A stretch of DNA of 64,000 bases, taken from positions 38,909 to 102,908 of the forward strand of contig JARGOG010000009.1 in the NCBI GenBank assembly GCA_029212785.1. The letters are read 5' to 3'. Below are positions 49,694-58,514 of the stretch, in pieces. The notes beneath the pieces are model-generated. The model searched no databases. It was not told where the DNA came from and saw only the letters and a list, made by a program, of their open reading frames with translations. The DNA is from Thalassobaculaceae bacterium. GTDB taxonomy: Bacteria > Pseudomonadota > Alphaproteobacteria > Thalassobaculales > Thalassobaculaceae. Both the position numbers and the translations under genes were made by a program. Within the stretch, counting starts at the first letter, position 1, and every line of letters begins with the position of its first letter.

Positions 49694-50227
49694 ATGCAGC
49701 GCATTCCCGAACTCGATCCCGAGACCCTCACGGCAGAACAGAAGCGGGTTCATGACGAGATTGCCGGCGGCCCACGGGGCGGTGTCCGAGGCCCGCTTGC
49801 GGTGTGGCTGCGTCGCCCGGAGCTGGCGGCGACGGCCCAGGCGCTCGGCCGCTATTGCCGATACGACAGTTCGCTGGAACCCCGGCTGTCCGAGCTGGCG
49901 ATCCTGGTGACCGCCCGGATCTGGAACGCGTCCTACGAATGGGCGGCGCACGAACCGCACGCGCTCAAGGCCGGACTGCCCGCCTCGGTGGTGGAGGCCC
50001 TGCGCGCCGACCGCGCACCGGATTTCAACGCCGAGGACGGGGCGGTGGTCTATGCGGTGGCGCGGCACCTGAACCTCGACCGGCGCCTGTCCGACGAACT
50101 TTATGCCCGGGCCCTCGACATCCTTGGCCAGGATCGGCTGATCGATCTGATCGGCGTGCTTGGCTACTACAGCCTGATCTCCATGACCCTGAACGCCTTC
50201 GAGGTTCAGGCACCCGCGCAATCCTGA
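49694..50227 (+). CDS. Carboxymuconolactone decarboxylase/AhpD-like protein
   Basis: A 177-residue helical protein of the CMD/AhpD superfamily: SSLEPRLSELAILVTARIWNASYEWAAHEPHALKAGL (residues 55-92) is the core, with Glu and His in EWAAHEPH at the active-site position but no AhpD-type CxxC. Members decarboxylate gamma-carboxymuconolactone or act as unknown lyases. It lies 12 bp after the GST gene, in a run with the lactonase-like gene. Confidence 0.85.
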   Translation: MQRIPELDPETLTAEQKRVHDEIAGGPRGGVRGPLAVWLRRPELAATAQALGRYCRYDSSLEPRLSELAILVTARIWNASYEWAAHEPHALKAGLPASVVEALRADRAPDFNAEDGAVVYAVARHLNLDRRLSDELYARALDILGQDRLIDLIGVLGYYSLISMTLNAFEVQAPAQS

Positions 50228-50242
50228 CCGGCAGGGGACACC

Positions 50243-51121
50243 ATGACCGCGACGCCGAGCTATCACCTGAACCCGTCCAAGCCGTCCGTCGCCCTGCCGG
50301 CCGGGGCCACGGACTGCCACTGCCACGTGTTCGGGCCGGCGGAAATCTTCCCCTACGCGCCGGACCGCACCTACACGCCCGACGCGGACGCACCGAAGGA
50401 GAAGCTGTTCGCCCTGCACGATGCGATGGGTCTGCAGCGCTGCGTCATCGTCCAGGCCGGCTGCCACGGCTTCGACAACAGTGTTGTCGCCGATGCCATT
50501 GCCGCCCGGCCGGGCCGCTATCTCGGGGTCGCCCTGCTACGGCACGACACGCCGCTTGAGACGCTGCGGGCGCTCGGCCGGCAGGGCTTCCGCGGCGTGC
50601 GCTTCAACTTCATGCGCCACCTGGGCAAGGGCGCGTCGGTCGGCGAGGTGATCGCCATGACCGCGCGTCTGGCTGAACTCGGCTGGCATCTTCAGGTACA
50701 TATGGAGAGCACGCTTCTGGAGGAGATGATGCCGGACCTCAAGCGCGCGCAGGTGCCGGTCGTGATCGACCACATGGCCCGGGTCGATGCCTCCCAGGGG
50801 CTCGATCAGGCGCCGTTCCTGGCATTGCGGCGGCTGCTTGAGAGCGATGGGTTCTGGGTCAAGGTCAGCGGCAGCGAACGCGCTTCCAGGCAGGGAGCGC
50901 CGTACCGCGACGGGGCCGCCTTCGCCAAGGCGCTGGTGGCGGATCATGGCGGCAAGGTGCTCTGGGGAACCGATTGGCCGCATCCGAACTTCGCCGGGCC
51001 GGTTCCGGATGACGGGGCTCTGGTCGATCTGATCGCCGAGATCGCCCCGGGCGAGGATGCGCGCCGGGCACTCATGGTGGACAATCCGGCACGGCTTTAT
51101 GGCTTCGGGGAGGATGCGTGA
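50243..51121 (+). CDS. Amidohydrolase-2 family lactonase (2-pyrone-4,6-dicarboxylate lactonase-like)
   Basis: A 292-residue (beta/alpha)8 hydrolase: ATDCHCHVFGPAEIFPY (metal His-x-His), RQGFRGVRFNF, HMESTLLEEMMPDL, VIDHMARVD, WVKVSGSER and VLWGTDWPHPN. These match LigI, which opens 2-pyrone-4,6-dicarboxylate in the protocatechuate 4,5-cleavage route. With the CMD-like gene and a TRAP importer this suggests an aromatic or pyrone dicarboxylate pathway. Its stop shares a base with the SDR start. Confidence 0.87.
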   Translation: MTATPSYHLNPSKPSVALPAGATDCHCHVFGPAEIFPYAPDRTYTPDADAPKEKLFALHDAMGLQRCVIVQAGCHGFDNSVVADAIAARPGRYLGVALLRHDTPLETLRALGRQGFRGVRFNFMRHLGKGASVGEVIAMTARLAELGWHLQVHMESTLLEEMMPDLKRAQVPVVIDHMARVDASQGLDQAPFLALRRLLESDGFWVKVSGSERASRQGAPYRDGAAFAKALVADHGGKVLWGTDWPHPNFAGPVPDDGALVDLIAEIAPGEDARRALMVDNPARLYGFGEDA

Positions 51122-51918
51122 TGGCGGGACGGCTGGACGGACGGGTGGCGATCGTCACCGGCGCCGGATGCGTGGGGCCGGGCTGGGGCAACGGCCGGGC
51201 CACCTGCGTGCGCTTTGCCGAGGAGGGGGCGAAGATCTTCGCCGTCGATCTGGAGCACGGCCCGATGGACGAGACCCTGGAACGGACGCGGGCGGCGGGC
51301 GAGATCGAGCCGCATCTGTGCGATGTGACCGATCGCGCCTCGGTCGAGGCGATGGTCGCGGCCTGCATCGCGCGGTTCGGGCGGGTAGACGTGCTGATCA
51401 ACAATGTCGGCGGATCGGCCAAGGGCGGGCCGGTCGAACTGGACGAGGAGACTTGGAATCGCCAGGTCGACGTGAACCTGAAGTCCGTCTACCTGACCTG
51501 CAAGGCGGTGCTGCCGCATATGGCGGGGCAGGGCAGCGGGGCCATCGTCAACACCGCCTCGACCTCCGGCATCCGCTGGACCGGCTCGGCCCAGGCCGCC
51601 TATGCCGCGACCAAGGCCGGGGTGATCCAGTTCAGCCGGGTCGTCGCCGTCGAATACGCGCCGAAGGGCGTGCGGGTGAACACGGTGGTTCCGGGACAGC
51701 TCCACACGCCGATGGTCGAGGCCCGGCTCGCCGGCCAGCGCATGGGCGGTGACGTCGACGCGCTCCTGGCCTCGCGGCTGAAGCGGATTCCGCTCGGCTT
51801 CATGGGGGACGGCCGCGACACGGCGAATGCGGCGCTGTTCCTGGCCAGCGACGAGGCGCGCTTCGTCACCGGGACGGAGATCGTCGTGGACGGGGGAATG
51901 TCGGTCCGCTGCGACTGA
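51121..51918 (+). CDS. Short-chain dehydrogenase/reductase
   Basis: A 265-residue SDR: cofactor loop TGAGCVGPGWGNGRATC (an expanded variant of TGxxxGxG), VLINNVGGSAKGG, catalytic Ser in IVNTASTSG and YxxxK in YAATKAG, ending with TGTEIVVDGGMSVRCD. The insertion in the glycine loop is shared by a subgroup of SDRs in aromatic degradation. Last gene of the TRAP operon; it converges with the AraC gene 5 bp away. Confidence 0.9.
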   Translation: MAGRLDGRVAIVTGAGCVGPGWGNGRATCVRFAEEGAKIFAVDLEHGPMDETLERTRAAGEIEPHLCDVTDRASVEAMVAACIARFGRVDVLINNVGGSAKGGPVELDEETWNRQVDVNLKSVYLTCKAVLPHMAGQGSGAIVNTASTSGIRWTGSAQAAYAATKAGVIQFSRVVAVEYAPKGVRVNTVVPGQLHTPMVEARLAGQRMGGDVDALLASRLKRIPLGFMGDGRDTANAALFLASDEARFVTGTEIVVDGGMSVRCD

Positions 51919-51923
51919 GGCGG

Positions 51924-53087
51924 CTAGCCCGTCGGTCGCGCCGTCCGGCCGTTCGGCGCGGAGCGGTGGTGCTCGCCGATTTCCTGGGTCCAGCGACGCA
52001 TCAGCTCGATATCAGGCAGGTTCGATGTCGCGGGGCTGAGAATGGCAGGGTTGCCACGGTCGAGATGCGCCCGCGCGGCCTCGCGGACCTCGCTCGGTGT
52101 CATGCCGAACTGTTCGCGAAAGCGGGTGGCGAAATGGCTCGGGCTGCTGAAGCCGTAGTCCAAGGCGAGATCGAAAATGCCGCGCCGCATCTGCCCCGGC
52201 GTGGTCAGAGCCTTGAAACTGGCCATGAGCCGCCGGCGCAGGATATAGGCCCGCACGCCGCCCTGGCCCTGGAACAGCCGGTAGAGTGTCGACCGCGACA
52301 TGCGATAGGTGGCGCACAGACTGTCGATGCCCAAGGTCGGGTCGCCGAGGTTCAGGTCGATATGACGTTGAAGCGCGGTCAGGGCGCCATGCTGAGCCTC
52401 GGCCGATAGCGGGTCCCCGTCGGCAAACAGGACCCGGAGCATGCCGATCATGCTGTGGGACAGCATCGCCGCATCCGAGGCCGGTGCGACCGGGAAGGTG
52501 CGGCGCAGGGAATGCATGAAGTCGGTCAGCAGACGGGCCGCCGTCGAGCCGGCGCGAAACTGCAGGCCCCGGGCGTCATGCAGGTTCGGCAGGTGCTCGG
52601 CGACGGTGTGGCGCGGCAGGATGACCGAGAGGACTTCGGCATCGGTGCAGGACGCATCGACCTCATAGCCGAGGTTGACGATGTTGATGTCCCCCGGCTC
52701 GATCAGGAAGCTGAGGTCGCCATGGTCCACTTGGTTCTGGCCGCGCAGGAACAGCTGCAGTCCGACATGGTCGGAATCGTCGTTGCGGCGCAGCCAATCC
52801 GCGTCGCGTATGAATTTCTGGCGGGAAAGCTTGGTGTCGAAGAAGAGAAAAGCGCCCGGATTGTACAGGTGCACCTCGGGCGCGAGGGGGGGATTCCGGG
52901 GATCGGTCAGCGGCACCGACTGGAAGTAGGGCGAGATACCCGAGCGCCAGTGCCAGAACAGTTCCTCGTTCGGCATCATTCCCGGCAGCAGGGATACGGA
53001 TGGCAGCGCGGCATCGGTCGTCAACGCACGTAACCCCCAATCGACGGGCAGGTCCGCTCCTGGCCGACCTGCTTCAGCGTTCTTCAC
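51924..53087 (-). CDS. AraC-family transcriptional regulator 2
   Basis: A protein of about 387 residues with an N-terminal AraC-binding-like domain (SPYFQSVPLTDP...VHLYNPGAFLFFD) and a C-terminal AraC/XylS DNA-binding domain (GIDSLCATYRMSRSTLYRLFQ and IFDLALDYGFSSPSHFATRFREQFGMTP split over residues 270-345). The start is unclear: GTG 53087 is used, ATG 52979 would be the shortest alternative and a longer frame extends to 53258. It is divergent from the Baeyer-Villiger monooxygenase, the same arrangement as chnR/chnB, so control of that gene is likely. Confidence 0.85.
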   Translation of the reverse strand: MKNAEAGRPGADLPVDWGLRALTTDAALPSVSLLPGMMPNEELFWHWRSGISPYFQSVPLTDPRNPPLAPEVHLYNPGAFLFFDTKLSRQKFIRDADWLRRNDDSDHVGLQLFLRGQNQVDHGDLSFLIEPGDINIVNLGYEVDASCTDAEVLSVILPRHTVAEHLPNLHDARGLQFRAGSTAARLLTDFMHSLRRTFPVAPASDAAMLSHSMIGMLRVLFADGDPLSAEAQHGALTALQRHIDLNLGDPTLGIDSLCATYRMSRSTLYRLFQGQGGVRAYILRRRLMASFKALTTPGQMRRGIFDLALDYGFSSPSHFATRFREQFGMTPSEVREAARAHLDRGNPAILSPATSNLPDIELMRRWTQEIGEHHRSAPNGRTARPTG

Positions 53088-53281
53088 TTTCCGGCCCTGG
53101 CCGCTTATGCGACATCGGGTCTCTAGACCGGAACGTCGTTTGCCTTCCGGAGCCGTTGTGGCTCCGCACGGCCGGGCAGAAGCTGTCCCTGGCCGCCCAC
53201 GATCCCTGCCGCCGCAGATCGAGTCCTCGCCGGCAGGGGACCGTGCAGGCAGAAGCATCCACTGACAACGGCTTTGCGGTC

Positions 53282-53315
53282 AATATGCATGTTTATAGGA
53301 CATTATATGCGTATT
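53282..53315. promoter_or_regulatory. Possible operator in AraC/BVMO intergenic region
   Basis: AATATGCAT (53282-53290) and ATGCGTATT (53307-53315) are inverted arms with one mismatch, inside the only strongly A/T-rich patch of the 400-bp gap 53088-53487. The gap otherwise shows no gene. AraC-type factors usually bind direct repeats, so the assignment is open. Confidence 0.3.
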
Positions 53316-53435
53316 CGTTCAAAGCGAGCGCGGGCGAGGCGGCCATCCCGCCCATGATTGCCGGGTCGATTTTATCCATCGCCTTGAGAGGGCGAAAGAG
53401 TAGCGTTCTGCGTCCACGATGACCGCTTGCAGAAA

Positions 53436-53453
53436 AATGAATGATGGTTCATT
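53436..53453. promoter_or_regulatory. Inverted repeat just upstream of BVMO gene
   Basis: AATGAA (53436-53441) and TTCATT (53448-53453) are perfect 6-bp arms around TGATGG, ending 34 bp before the BVMO start. It could be a repressor site or a leader hairpin. Confidence 0.3.
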
Positions 53454-53487
53454 ATTCACTGGAAGCCTGAGGAGGAAACCCAGAACC

Positions 53488-55173
53488 ATGACCAACGGAT
53501 CGACATCTGCCGCAGAGCAGACGACCAGGGCGGGCGATGCCGGCCGGTATGACGCGGTAATCATCGGCGCCGGGTTTTCCGGCATGTATCAGCTGCACCT
53601 GCTGCGCGACCGGCTGGGCTTGAAGGCCCGGGTGATCGAGCGCGGCGACGGGGTCGGCGGGACCTGGTATTGGAACCGCTATCCGGGCGCGCGCTGCGAT
53701 TCCGAAAGCCATTCCTACAGCTACTATTTTTCCGACGAGCTTCTGAAGGAGTGGCAGTGGTCCGAGCGCTATCCTCAGCAGCCGGAGATCGTGCGCTACC
53801 TGAACTACGTCGCCGACAAGCTCGACCTCAAGCGCGACATCCAGTTCGAGACCTCCGCCACGGCTGCGCGCTACGACGAGAAGGCGAATCTCTGGCGGGT
53901 CGAGACCGACACTGGCGAAACCGTCTCCGCGAAGTATCTGATCACGGCGGTCGGCTGCCTGTCCTCGGCCAATGTGCCGGACATTCCGGGTCGCGACAGC
54001 TTCAAGGGCCAGTGGTACCACACCGGCCAGTGGCCGCATGAGGGCGTCGACTTCACCGGCAAGCGGGTGGGCCAGATCGGTACCGGCTCGACCGGCATCC
54101 AGGCGGTGCCGGTGATCGCGGAGACCGCGAAGACCCTGACGGTGTTCCAACGCACCGCCAATTATTCGATCCCGGCGCAGAACCATCCACTGTCCGACGA
54201 GTTCAAGACCTGGGCGAAGGACAGCCGGGACGAGATCCGTCGGACCATGCACGCCTCGACCAACGGCCATCCGTTCCTGATCAGCGAGCGCAAGGTCTTC
54301 GACGTCTCGGCCGAGGAGCGCAAGGCGATCTACGAGAAGGCATGGGAGGTTGGCGGCCTGCGCTTCCGCGCCGAGTTCCAGGACCTGCTGTTCGACAAGG
54401 CGGCCAACGATACCGCCGCCGACTTCCTGAAGAGCAAGATCCGCGAGATCGTCAAGGATCCGCAAAAGGCCAAGGTTCTGTCCGACATCGACCATCCGTT
54501 CGCGACCAAGCGTCCGCCGATCGATACCGGCTATTTCGAGACCTATAACCGCGACAACGTCAGCGTTGTGAACCTGCGCGAGACGCCGATCGTCGAGATC
54601 ACCGAGACGGGCGTGAAGACGTCCGACGGTGAGTACGAACTCGACATCATCGTGTTCGCCACCGGCTTCGACGCCATGACCGGCTCGCTGTTGAAGCTCG
54701 GCATCGTCGGGCGCGACGGGGTGACGCTGAACAAGGCCTGGGAGGCAGGGCCGCGCACCTATCTCGGCGTCCAGGCGGTCGGGTTCCCGAACCTGTTCAC
54801 GATCACCGGTCCGGGCAGCCCGTCCGTGCTCTGCAACATGCCGGTCGCCATCGAGCAGCATGTGGAGTGGGTGGCCAACTGCATCGAGAAGATGGAGACG
54901 GACGGGATCGACCGGATCGAGCCGACCGAAGAGGCCGTGACCGGTTGGGTCGATCATGTGAACGAGGTCGCCAACGCCACCCTGCTGCCGCAGGCCGGGC
55001 ACTCCTGGTATCTCGGCGCCAACGTGCCGGGCAAGCCGCGGGTCTTCATGCCCTATGCCGGCGGCATGGCGCGGTTCCGGGGGATCTGTGACGGCGTGGC
55101 GGCCAAGGGCTACGAGGGGTTCGTACTCAGCCGCGACAGCGCCGACAGCCGCACCGAAGCGGTCAACGCCTAG
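53488..55173 (+). CDS. Baeyer-Villiger monooxygenase (cyclohexanone monooxygenase type)
   Basis: A 561-residue FAD/NADPH enzyme: FAD motif IIGAGFSGMYQLHLLRD, the diagnostic fingerprint FKGQWYHTGQWP at about residues 172-183 (FxGxxxHxxxWP), the second Rossmann motif GQIGTGSTGIQ and the ATG-type motif FATGFDAMTG. It converts ketones to esters or lactones. ATG 53488 lies 12 bp after GAGGAGG; an earlier ATG at 53419 would add 23 residues overlapping an inverted repeat. It is monocistronic, ending in a strong terminator at 55250. Confidence 0.93.
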   Translation: MTNGSTSAAEQTTRAGDAGRYDAVIIGAGFSGMYQLHLLRDRLGLKARVIERGDGVGGTWYWNRYPGARCDSESHSYSYYFSDELLKEWQWSERYPQQPEIVRYLNYVADKLDLKRDIQFETSATAARYDEKANLWRVETDTGETVSAKYLITAVGCLSSANVPDIPGRDSFKGQWYHTGQWPHEGVDFTGKRVGQIGTGSTGIQAVPVIAETAKTLTVFQRTANYSIPAQNHPLSDEFKTWAKDSRDEIRRTMHASTNGHPFLISERKVFDVSAEERKAIYEKAWEVGGLRFRAEFQDLLFDKAANDTAADFLKSKIREIVKDPQKAKVLSDIDHPFATKRPPIDTGYFETYNRDNVSVVNLRETPIVEITETGVKTSDGEYELDIIVFATGFDAMTGSLLKLGIVGRDGVTLNKAWEAGPRTYLGVQAVGFPNLFTITGPGSPSVLCNMPVAIEQHVEWVANCIEKMETDGIDRIEPTEEAVTGWVDHVNEVANATLLPQAGHSWYLGANVPGKPRVFMPYAGGMARFRGICDGVAAKGYEGFVLSRDSADSRTEAVNA

Positions 55174-55249
55174 AGACTCCCCGACGCCTAGACTCCCCTA
55201 CACCATGGGTCCCTGAACCGAGCCTCCCTTGCTTGGTTCCCTGAAGACT

Positions 55250-55285
55250 GGGTCAACGCCGGATTTCCGTCGTTGACCCTTTTTT
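55250..55285 (+). terminator. Strong intrinsic terminator after BVMO
   Basis: GGGTCAACG-C-CGG (55250-55262) pairs with CCG-T-CGTTGACCC (55267-55279) across a 4-nt loop and is followed by six T residues. This is the best rho-independent terminator in the window. Confidence 0.92.
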
Positions 55286-55295
55286 CATCTCTAAT

Positions 55296-55317
55296 TATTC
55301 TATCGATCGATTAATAA
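55296..55317. promoter_or_regulatory. Probable TetR operator in front of TetR gene
   Basis: A 10-bp perfect palindrome ATCGATCGAT (55302-55311) flanked by TTATT and TAATAA, immediately before the TetR gene. Autoregulation through such a site is common in the family; assignment is inference. Confidence 0.45.
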
Positions 55318-55321
55318 GGAG

Positions 55322-55969
55322 ATGAAATTGGCGGCGATTGCCCCGGCGCGTAAGGCTGGACGCCCACTCGGCGCGCCGGACACTCGTGAAAGCTGTCTGG
55401 AGGCGGCGGAGCGGTTGTTCGCGGACCAGGGCTTCGCCGCCACCGGCATGCGGCAGATCGGCAGCGCGGCCGGCGTGACGATCGCCACGCTGATCTACCA
55501 TTTCGGGGCGAAGGAGAAGCTCTATGGCGAGGTGCTGGCCCGCATCGCGGATAGCATCACGCCCTATCTGCCGGAACCGACGGGGGGCGATGCCGATCTC
55601 GACGCGGTGGTGGCGATGGTCGAGCGGTTTCTCGATTGGTCGCTCGATCATGGCGACTATGCATCGCTGTTGCTCAGGGAACTGATGGAGAACCCGTCGC
55701 GGGCCCGCAAGGCGCGCCGCTGGTATTTGCTGCCGCTGATCGAAGCCTATGCGGCGGCAATCCGTGCCGGCCAGGCACGGGGCCATTTCGGGCCCTGCGA
55801 CCCGGAGATGGTCGCCTTCTACGTGACCGGTGCGATCACCCACTTCCAGGCCTCCACGGTGACCATCCAGCAGATGCTGGGAGCGCCGGCGCCGGGGGAG
55901 ATCGTCGATCGTTTCCGGACGACCCTGCGGGCCAATGTGAAGGCGATGCTGCTGCCCGCCGGGGGCTGA
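55322..55969 (+). CDS. TetR-family transcriptional regulator
   Basis: A 215-residue TetR regulator with the N-terminal helix-turn-helix (LEAAERLFADQGFAATGMRQ, AGVTIATLIYHFGAKEKLY) and a C-terminal ligand domain with a CerR/YcdC-like look. AAGGAG directly abuts ATG 55322, too close for ideal initiation, so TTG at 55328 (6 bp spacing) may be the real start. It lies between the BVMO and an acyl-CoA ligase and probably controls the latter and its neighbours. Confidence 0.88.
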   Translation: MKLAAIAPARKAGRPLGAPDTRESCLEAAERLFADQGFAATGMRQIGSAAGVTIATLIYHFGAKEKLYGEVLARIADSITPYLPEPTGGDADLDAVVAMVERFLDWSLDHGDYASLLLRELMENPSRARKARRWYLLPLIEAYAAAIRAGQARGHFGPCDPEMVAFYVTGAITHFQASTVTIQQMLGAPAPGEIVDRFRTTLRANVKAMLLPAGG

Positions 55970-56038
55970 CCCCCGGTTTGGATGTCGGCCCAGGCGATGC
56001 GTCACGACATCCCGGGTCCATTGAGGAGGAGAGTGCCC

Positions 56039-57658
56039 GTGACGTGCGGTCCGCCATCCGCCGATACCTGCGTCCTGCGCTATGCGCTGGAGCGTCACGC
56101 CGCCACCCGTGGCGAGGACGTCTATGCCGTGTTCGAGGACGGTACCCGCTGGACCTTCACCGAGACACTGGCGCTTGTACGCGCGACTGCCGCCGGCCTG
56201 CAGCGGCTTGGCGTGCGGCGCGGCGACTCGGTGCTGGTGATGCTGCCGAACGGACCGCTCGGCCTCAGGGCTATGTTTGCCGCCAACTACATCGGCGCGA
56301 TCTCGGTGCCTGTGAACCCGGCCTATCGCGGATCGATCCTGGAACATGTGGTGGCGGATTGCGGAGCGGCGATCGCCGTGGTGCATCCGGACTGTCTGGA
56401 CCGCCTGCTCGAGGTGCCGGCAGCCGCGCTGAAACGGATCGTGGTGGCGGCTCCCGAACCGGACAGGGCAGCGCCCGACGGTCTGGAATTGTTCGGCGAG
56501 ACCGTCTTGCTGGAGGGCGGGGGCGATCCCGGACCGCTGGCCGCGCCGATCGCGCCCTGGGACACCCAGTCAATCATCTTCACTTCCGGCACCACCGGCC
56601 GGTCGAAGGGCGTGCTCTCCTCCTACATGCATTGCTATACGGCGATGAATCCGGAGACCTGGACCTGCACCCGGGCCGATGACCGACACCTGCTGCATAT
56701 GCCGATCTTCCATATCGGTGGCGCCTTCATTGCCTCGATGGCGCTCTGCGTCGGCGCGTCTATTGCCGTGGTCGAGCGGTTCCGGACCGAGACGTTCTGG
56801 CCGACGGTACGGCGTATGGACGTCACGTGCGTCTTCCTGCTCGGCGCCATGGCGACCTTCCTGCTGAAGCGACCGCCCACCCAGGAGGACCACGCCCACC
56901 CGTTGCGCGCGGTGATGATCGTGCCGCTGGGGCAGGCGGGGCCGGAGTTTCGCGCGCGCTTCGGCGTCGATGTGTTCACGCTGTTCAACATGACCGAGAT
57001 CAGCACGCCGCTGATCTCCGCCGCCAACCCGGCGAAGCCCAATATCTGCGGCCGCCCGCGCACCGGTGTCGAGGTGAGGCTGGTCGACGCCCATGACATG
57101 CCGGTTCCGAACGGTACGCCCGGCGAACTGATCATCCGTGCCGACGATCCTTGGACAATGACCCATGGCTATCATGGCCGGCCCGAGGCGACGGCGGCGG
57201 CGTGGCGCAATGGCTGGTTCCATACCGGCGACATGTTCGTGTGCGACGACGATGGCGATTTCCAGTTCGTCGATCGCCTGAAGGACGCAATTCGCCGGCG
57301 CGGCGAGAACATCTCCTCCTACGAGGTGGAGGTGGAGATCCTGGCCCATCGCGATGTGCGCGAGGCGGCCGTGGTGGCGGTGCCGAGCGACGTGACCGAG
57401 GACGAGGTGCTCGCGGTATTGGCGCCGGTCGACGGACGCTGGATCGATCCGGCGGCAATCGTCGCCTTTCTGGAGCCGCGCCTGCCGCCCTTTATGATCC
57501 CGCGCTACATCCGCGTCGTGGACGAGTTGCCGAAGACGCCGACGGCCAAGGTCGAGAAGCATCTGCTGCGCGCTATCGGCCTGACCCCCGACTGCTGGGA
57601 CAGAGTGGGGCGACGCGCCCTGGAAGACACATCGAACGTCGAGGAAACAGCGACATGA
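56039..57658 (+). CDS. AMP-dependent acyl-CoA synthetase/ligase
   Basis: A 539-residue ANL-family enzyme: P-loop IIFTSGTTGRSKG at about residues 178-190, an A5-type motif FNMTEISTPL, GWFHTGDMFVCDDDG (A7), DRLKDAIRRRGENIS (A8) and the catalytic Lys in PKTPTAKVEKHLL (A10). It activates a carboxylic acid as acyl-AMP then CoA thioester. GTG 56039 is chosen because GAGGAGGA precedes it by 8 bp; the in-frame ATG at 55982 is an alternative. The stop overlaps the next start by 4 bp. Confidence 0.9.
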   Translation: MTCGPPSADTCVLRYALERHAATRGEDVYAVFEDGTRWTFTETLALVRATAAGLQRLGVRRGDSVLVMLPNGPLGLRAMFAANYIGAISVPVNPAYRGSILEHVVADCGAAIAVVHPDCLDRLLEVPAAALKRIVVAAPEPDRAAPDGLELFGETVLLEGGGDPGPLAAPIAPWDTQSIIFTSGTTGRSKGVLSSYMHCYTAMNPETWTCTRADDRHLLHMPIFHIGGAFIASMALCVGASIAVVERFRTETFWPTVRRMDVTCVFLLGAMATFLLKRPPTQEDHAHPLRAVMIVPLGQAGPEFRARFGVDVFTLFNMTEISTPLISAANPAKPNICGRPRTGVEVRLVDAHDMPVPNGTPGELIIRADDPWTMTHGYHGRPEATAAAWRNGWFHTGDMFVCDDDGDFQFVDRLKDAIRRRGENISSYEVEVEILAHRDVREAAVVAVPSDVTEDEVLAVLAPVDGRWIDPAAIVAFLEPRLPPFMIPRYIRVVDELPKTPTAKVEKHLLRAIGLTPDCWDRVGRRALEDTSNVEETAT

Positions 57659-58269
57659 ACAAGCCCGTGGTCCGGGTCTATACCGACTACAAAAGCCCCT
57701 ATGCCTTCGTCGCCGTCCGGCCGACCTATGCGCTGGAGGATCGGTTCGACATCGCGCTGGAATGGCGTCCCTATACCCTGCGGATCGAGGAATATCTCGG
57801 CGCGGTTGAAACCCGCACGGACCATTCCTGGAGACGGGTACGCTACTCCTACATGGACGCGCGCCGCTATGCCAACAGGCAGGGGCTGACCCTGAAGGGG
57901 CCGCAGCGGGTGTATAACGGCTACTACGCTAATGCCGGCATGCTGTTCGCCCAGCGCGCCGGACTCTTCCGCACCTACAACGACGCCGTGTTCGAGCGGT
58001 TCTGGAACCGGGACCTGGATATCGACGTTCTGGCGGAGGTCTCGGCACTGGTTGGGGAGATCGGCGGTGACGTTGCGGCCTACGAAGCCTATGTGGAAGG
58101 TCCGGGCCGGGCCGAAATGGACGCGGTCATCACCGAGGCCGAGGCCATGGGGGTCTTCGGCGTTCCGATGTTCGTGTTCGAGGGTGAGTTGTTCTGGGGC
58201 GGCGATCGCATCGAGCTTCTGTGCGATCGGTTGCGTGAAAACGGGGTCGCCGAACGGGTGGCGGTGTAG
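57655..58269 (+). CDS. DsbA-like 2-hydroxychromene-2-carboxylate isomerase family protein
   Basis: A 204-residue thioredoxin-fold protein of the HCCA isomerase/GST kappa group: VYTDYKSPYAFVA (SPYA with Ser instead of a CxxC), a helical insertion, and GVFGVPMFVFEGELFWGGDRI with the conserved cis-Pro. It may be a glutathione-dependent isomerase in the ring-degradation sense, or a generic member. ATG 57655 overlaps the ligase stop, so it is translationally coupled to the CoA ligase. Confidence 0.87.
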   Translation: MNKPVVRVYTDYKSPYAFVAVRPTYALEDRFDIALEWRPYTLRIEEYLGAVETRTDHSWRRVRYSYMDARRYANRQGLTLKGPQRVYNGYYANAGMLFAQRAGLFRTYNDAVFERFWNRDLDIDVLAEVSALVGEIGGDVAAYEAYVEGPGRAEMDAVITEAEAMGVFGVPMFVFEGELFWGGDRIELLCDRLRENGVAERVAV

Positions 58270-58324
58270 CCCGGACTCCAATCGCTGAAAGGGGGGGAGA
58301 GACTGCCGAGAAATCTGCCAAATG

Positions 58325-58348
58325 CCGCTCCGGTTCGAGCCGGAGCGG
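58325..58348 (+). terminator. Hairpin after isomerase gene
   Basis: CCGCTCCGG (58325-58333) and CCGGAGCGG (58340-58348) form a perfect 9-bp stem with a 6-nt loop, 56 bp after the isomerase stop, without a U-tract. The remaining 58270-58514 gap holds the promoter space of the Liv operon, with an A-rich AAAAAAAAT patch at 58449-58457. Confidence 0.5.
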
Positions 58349-58514
58349 GACGAAGAGCGGTTATTTGCGAAATGACCGCTGAGTCATAATTCATTTACCT
58401 TGACAGCCGGTTCCCTGGATCACCATGCTCCGGCGAATAGGGCCCATCAAAAAAAATGCGACGATCCCGCTCCATCTGTGATGCGGAGAGAGTCGCGATC
58501 AAGTGAGGATCGCA

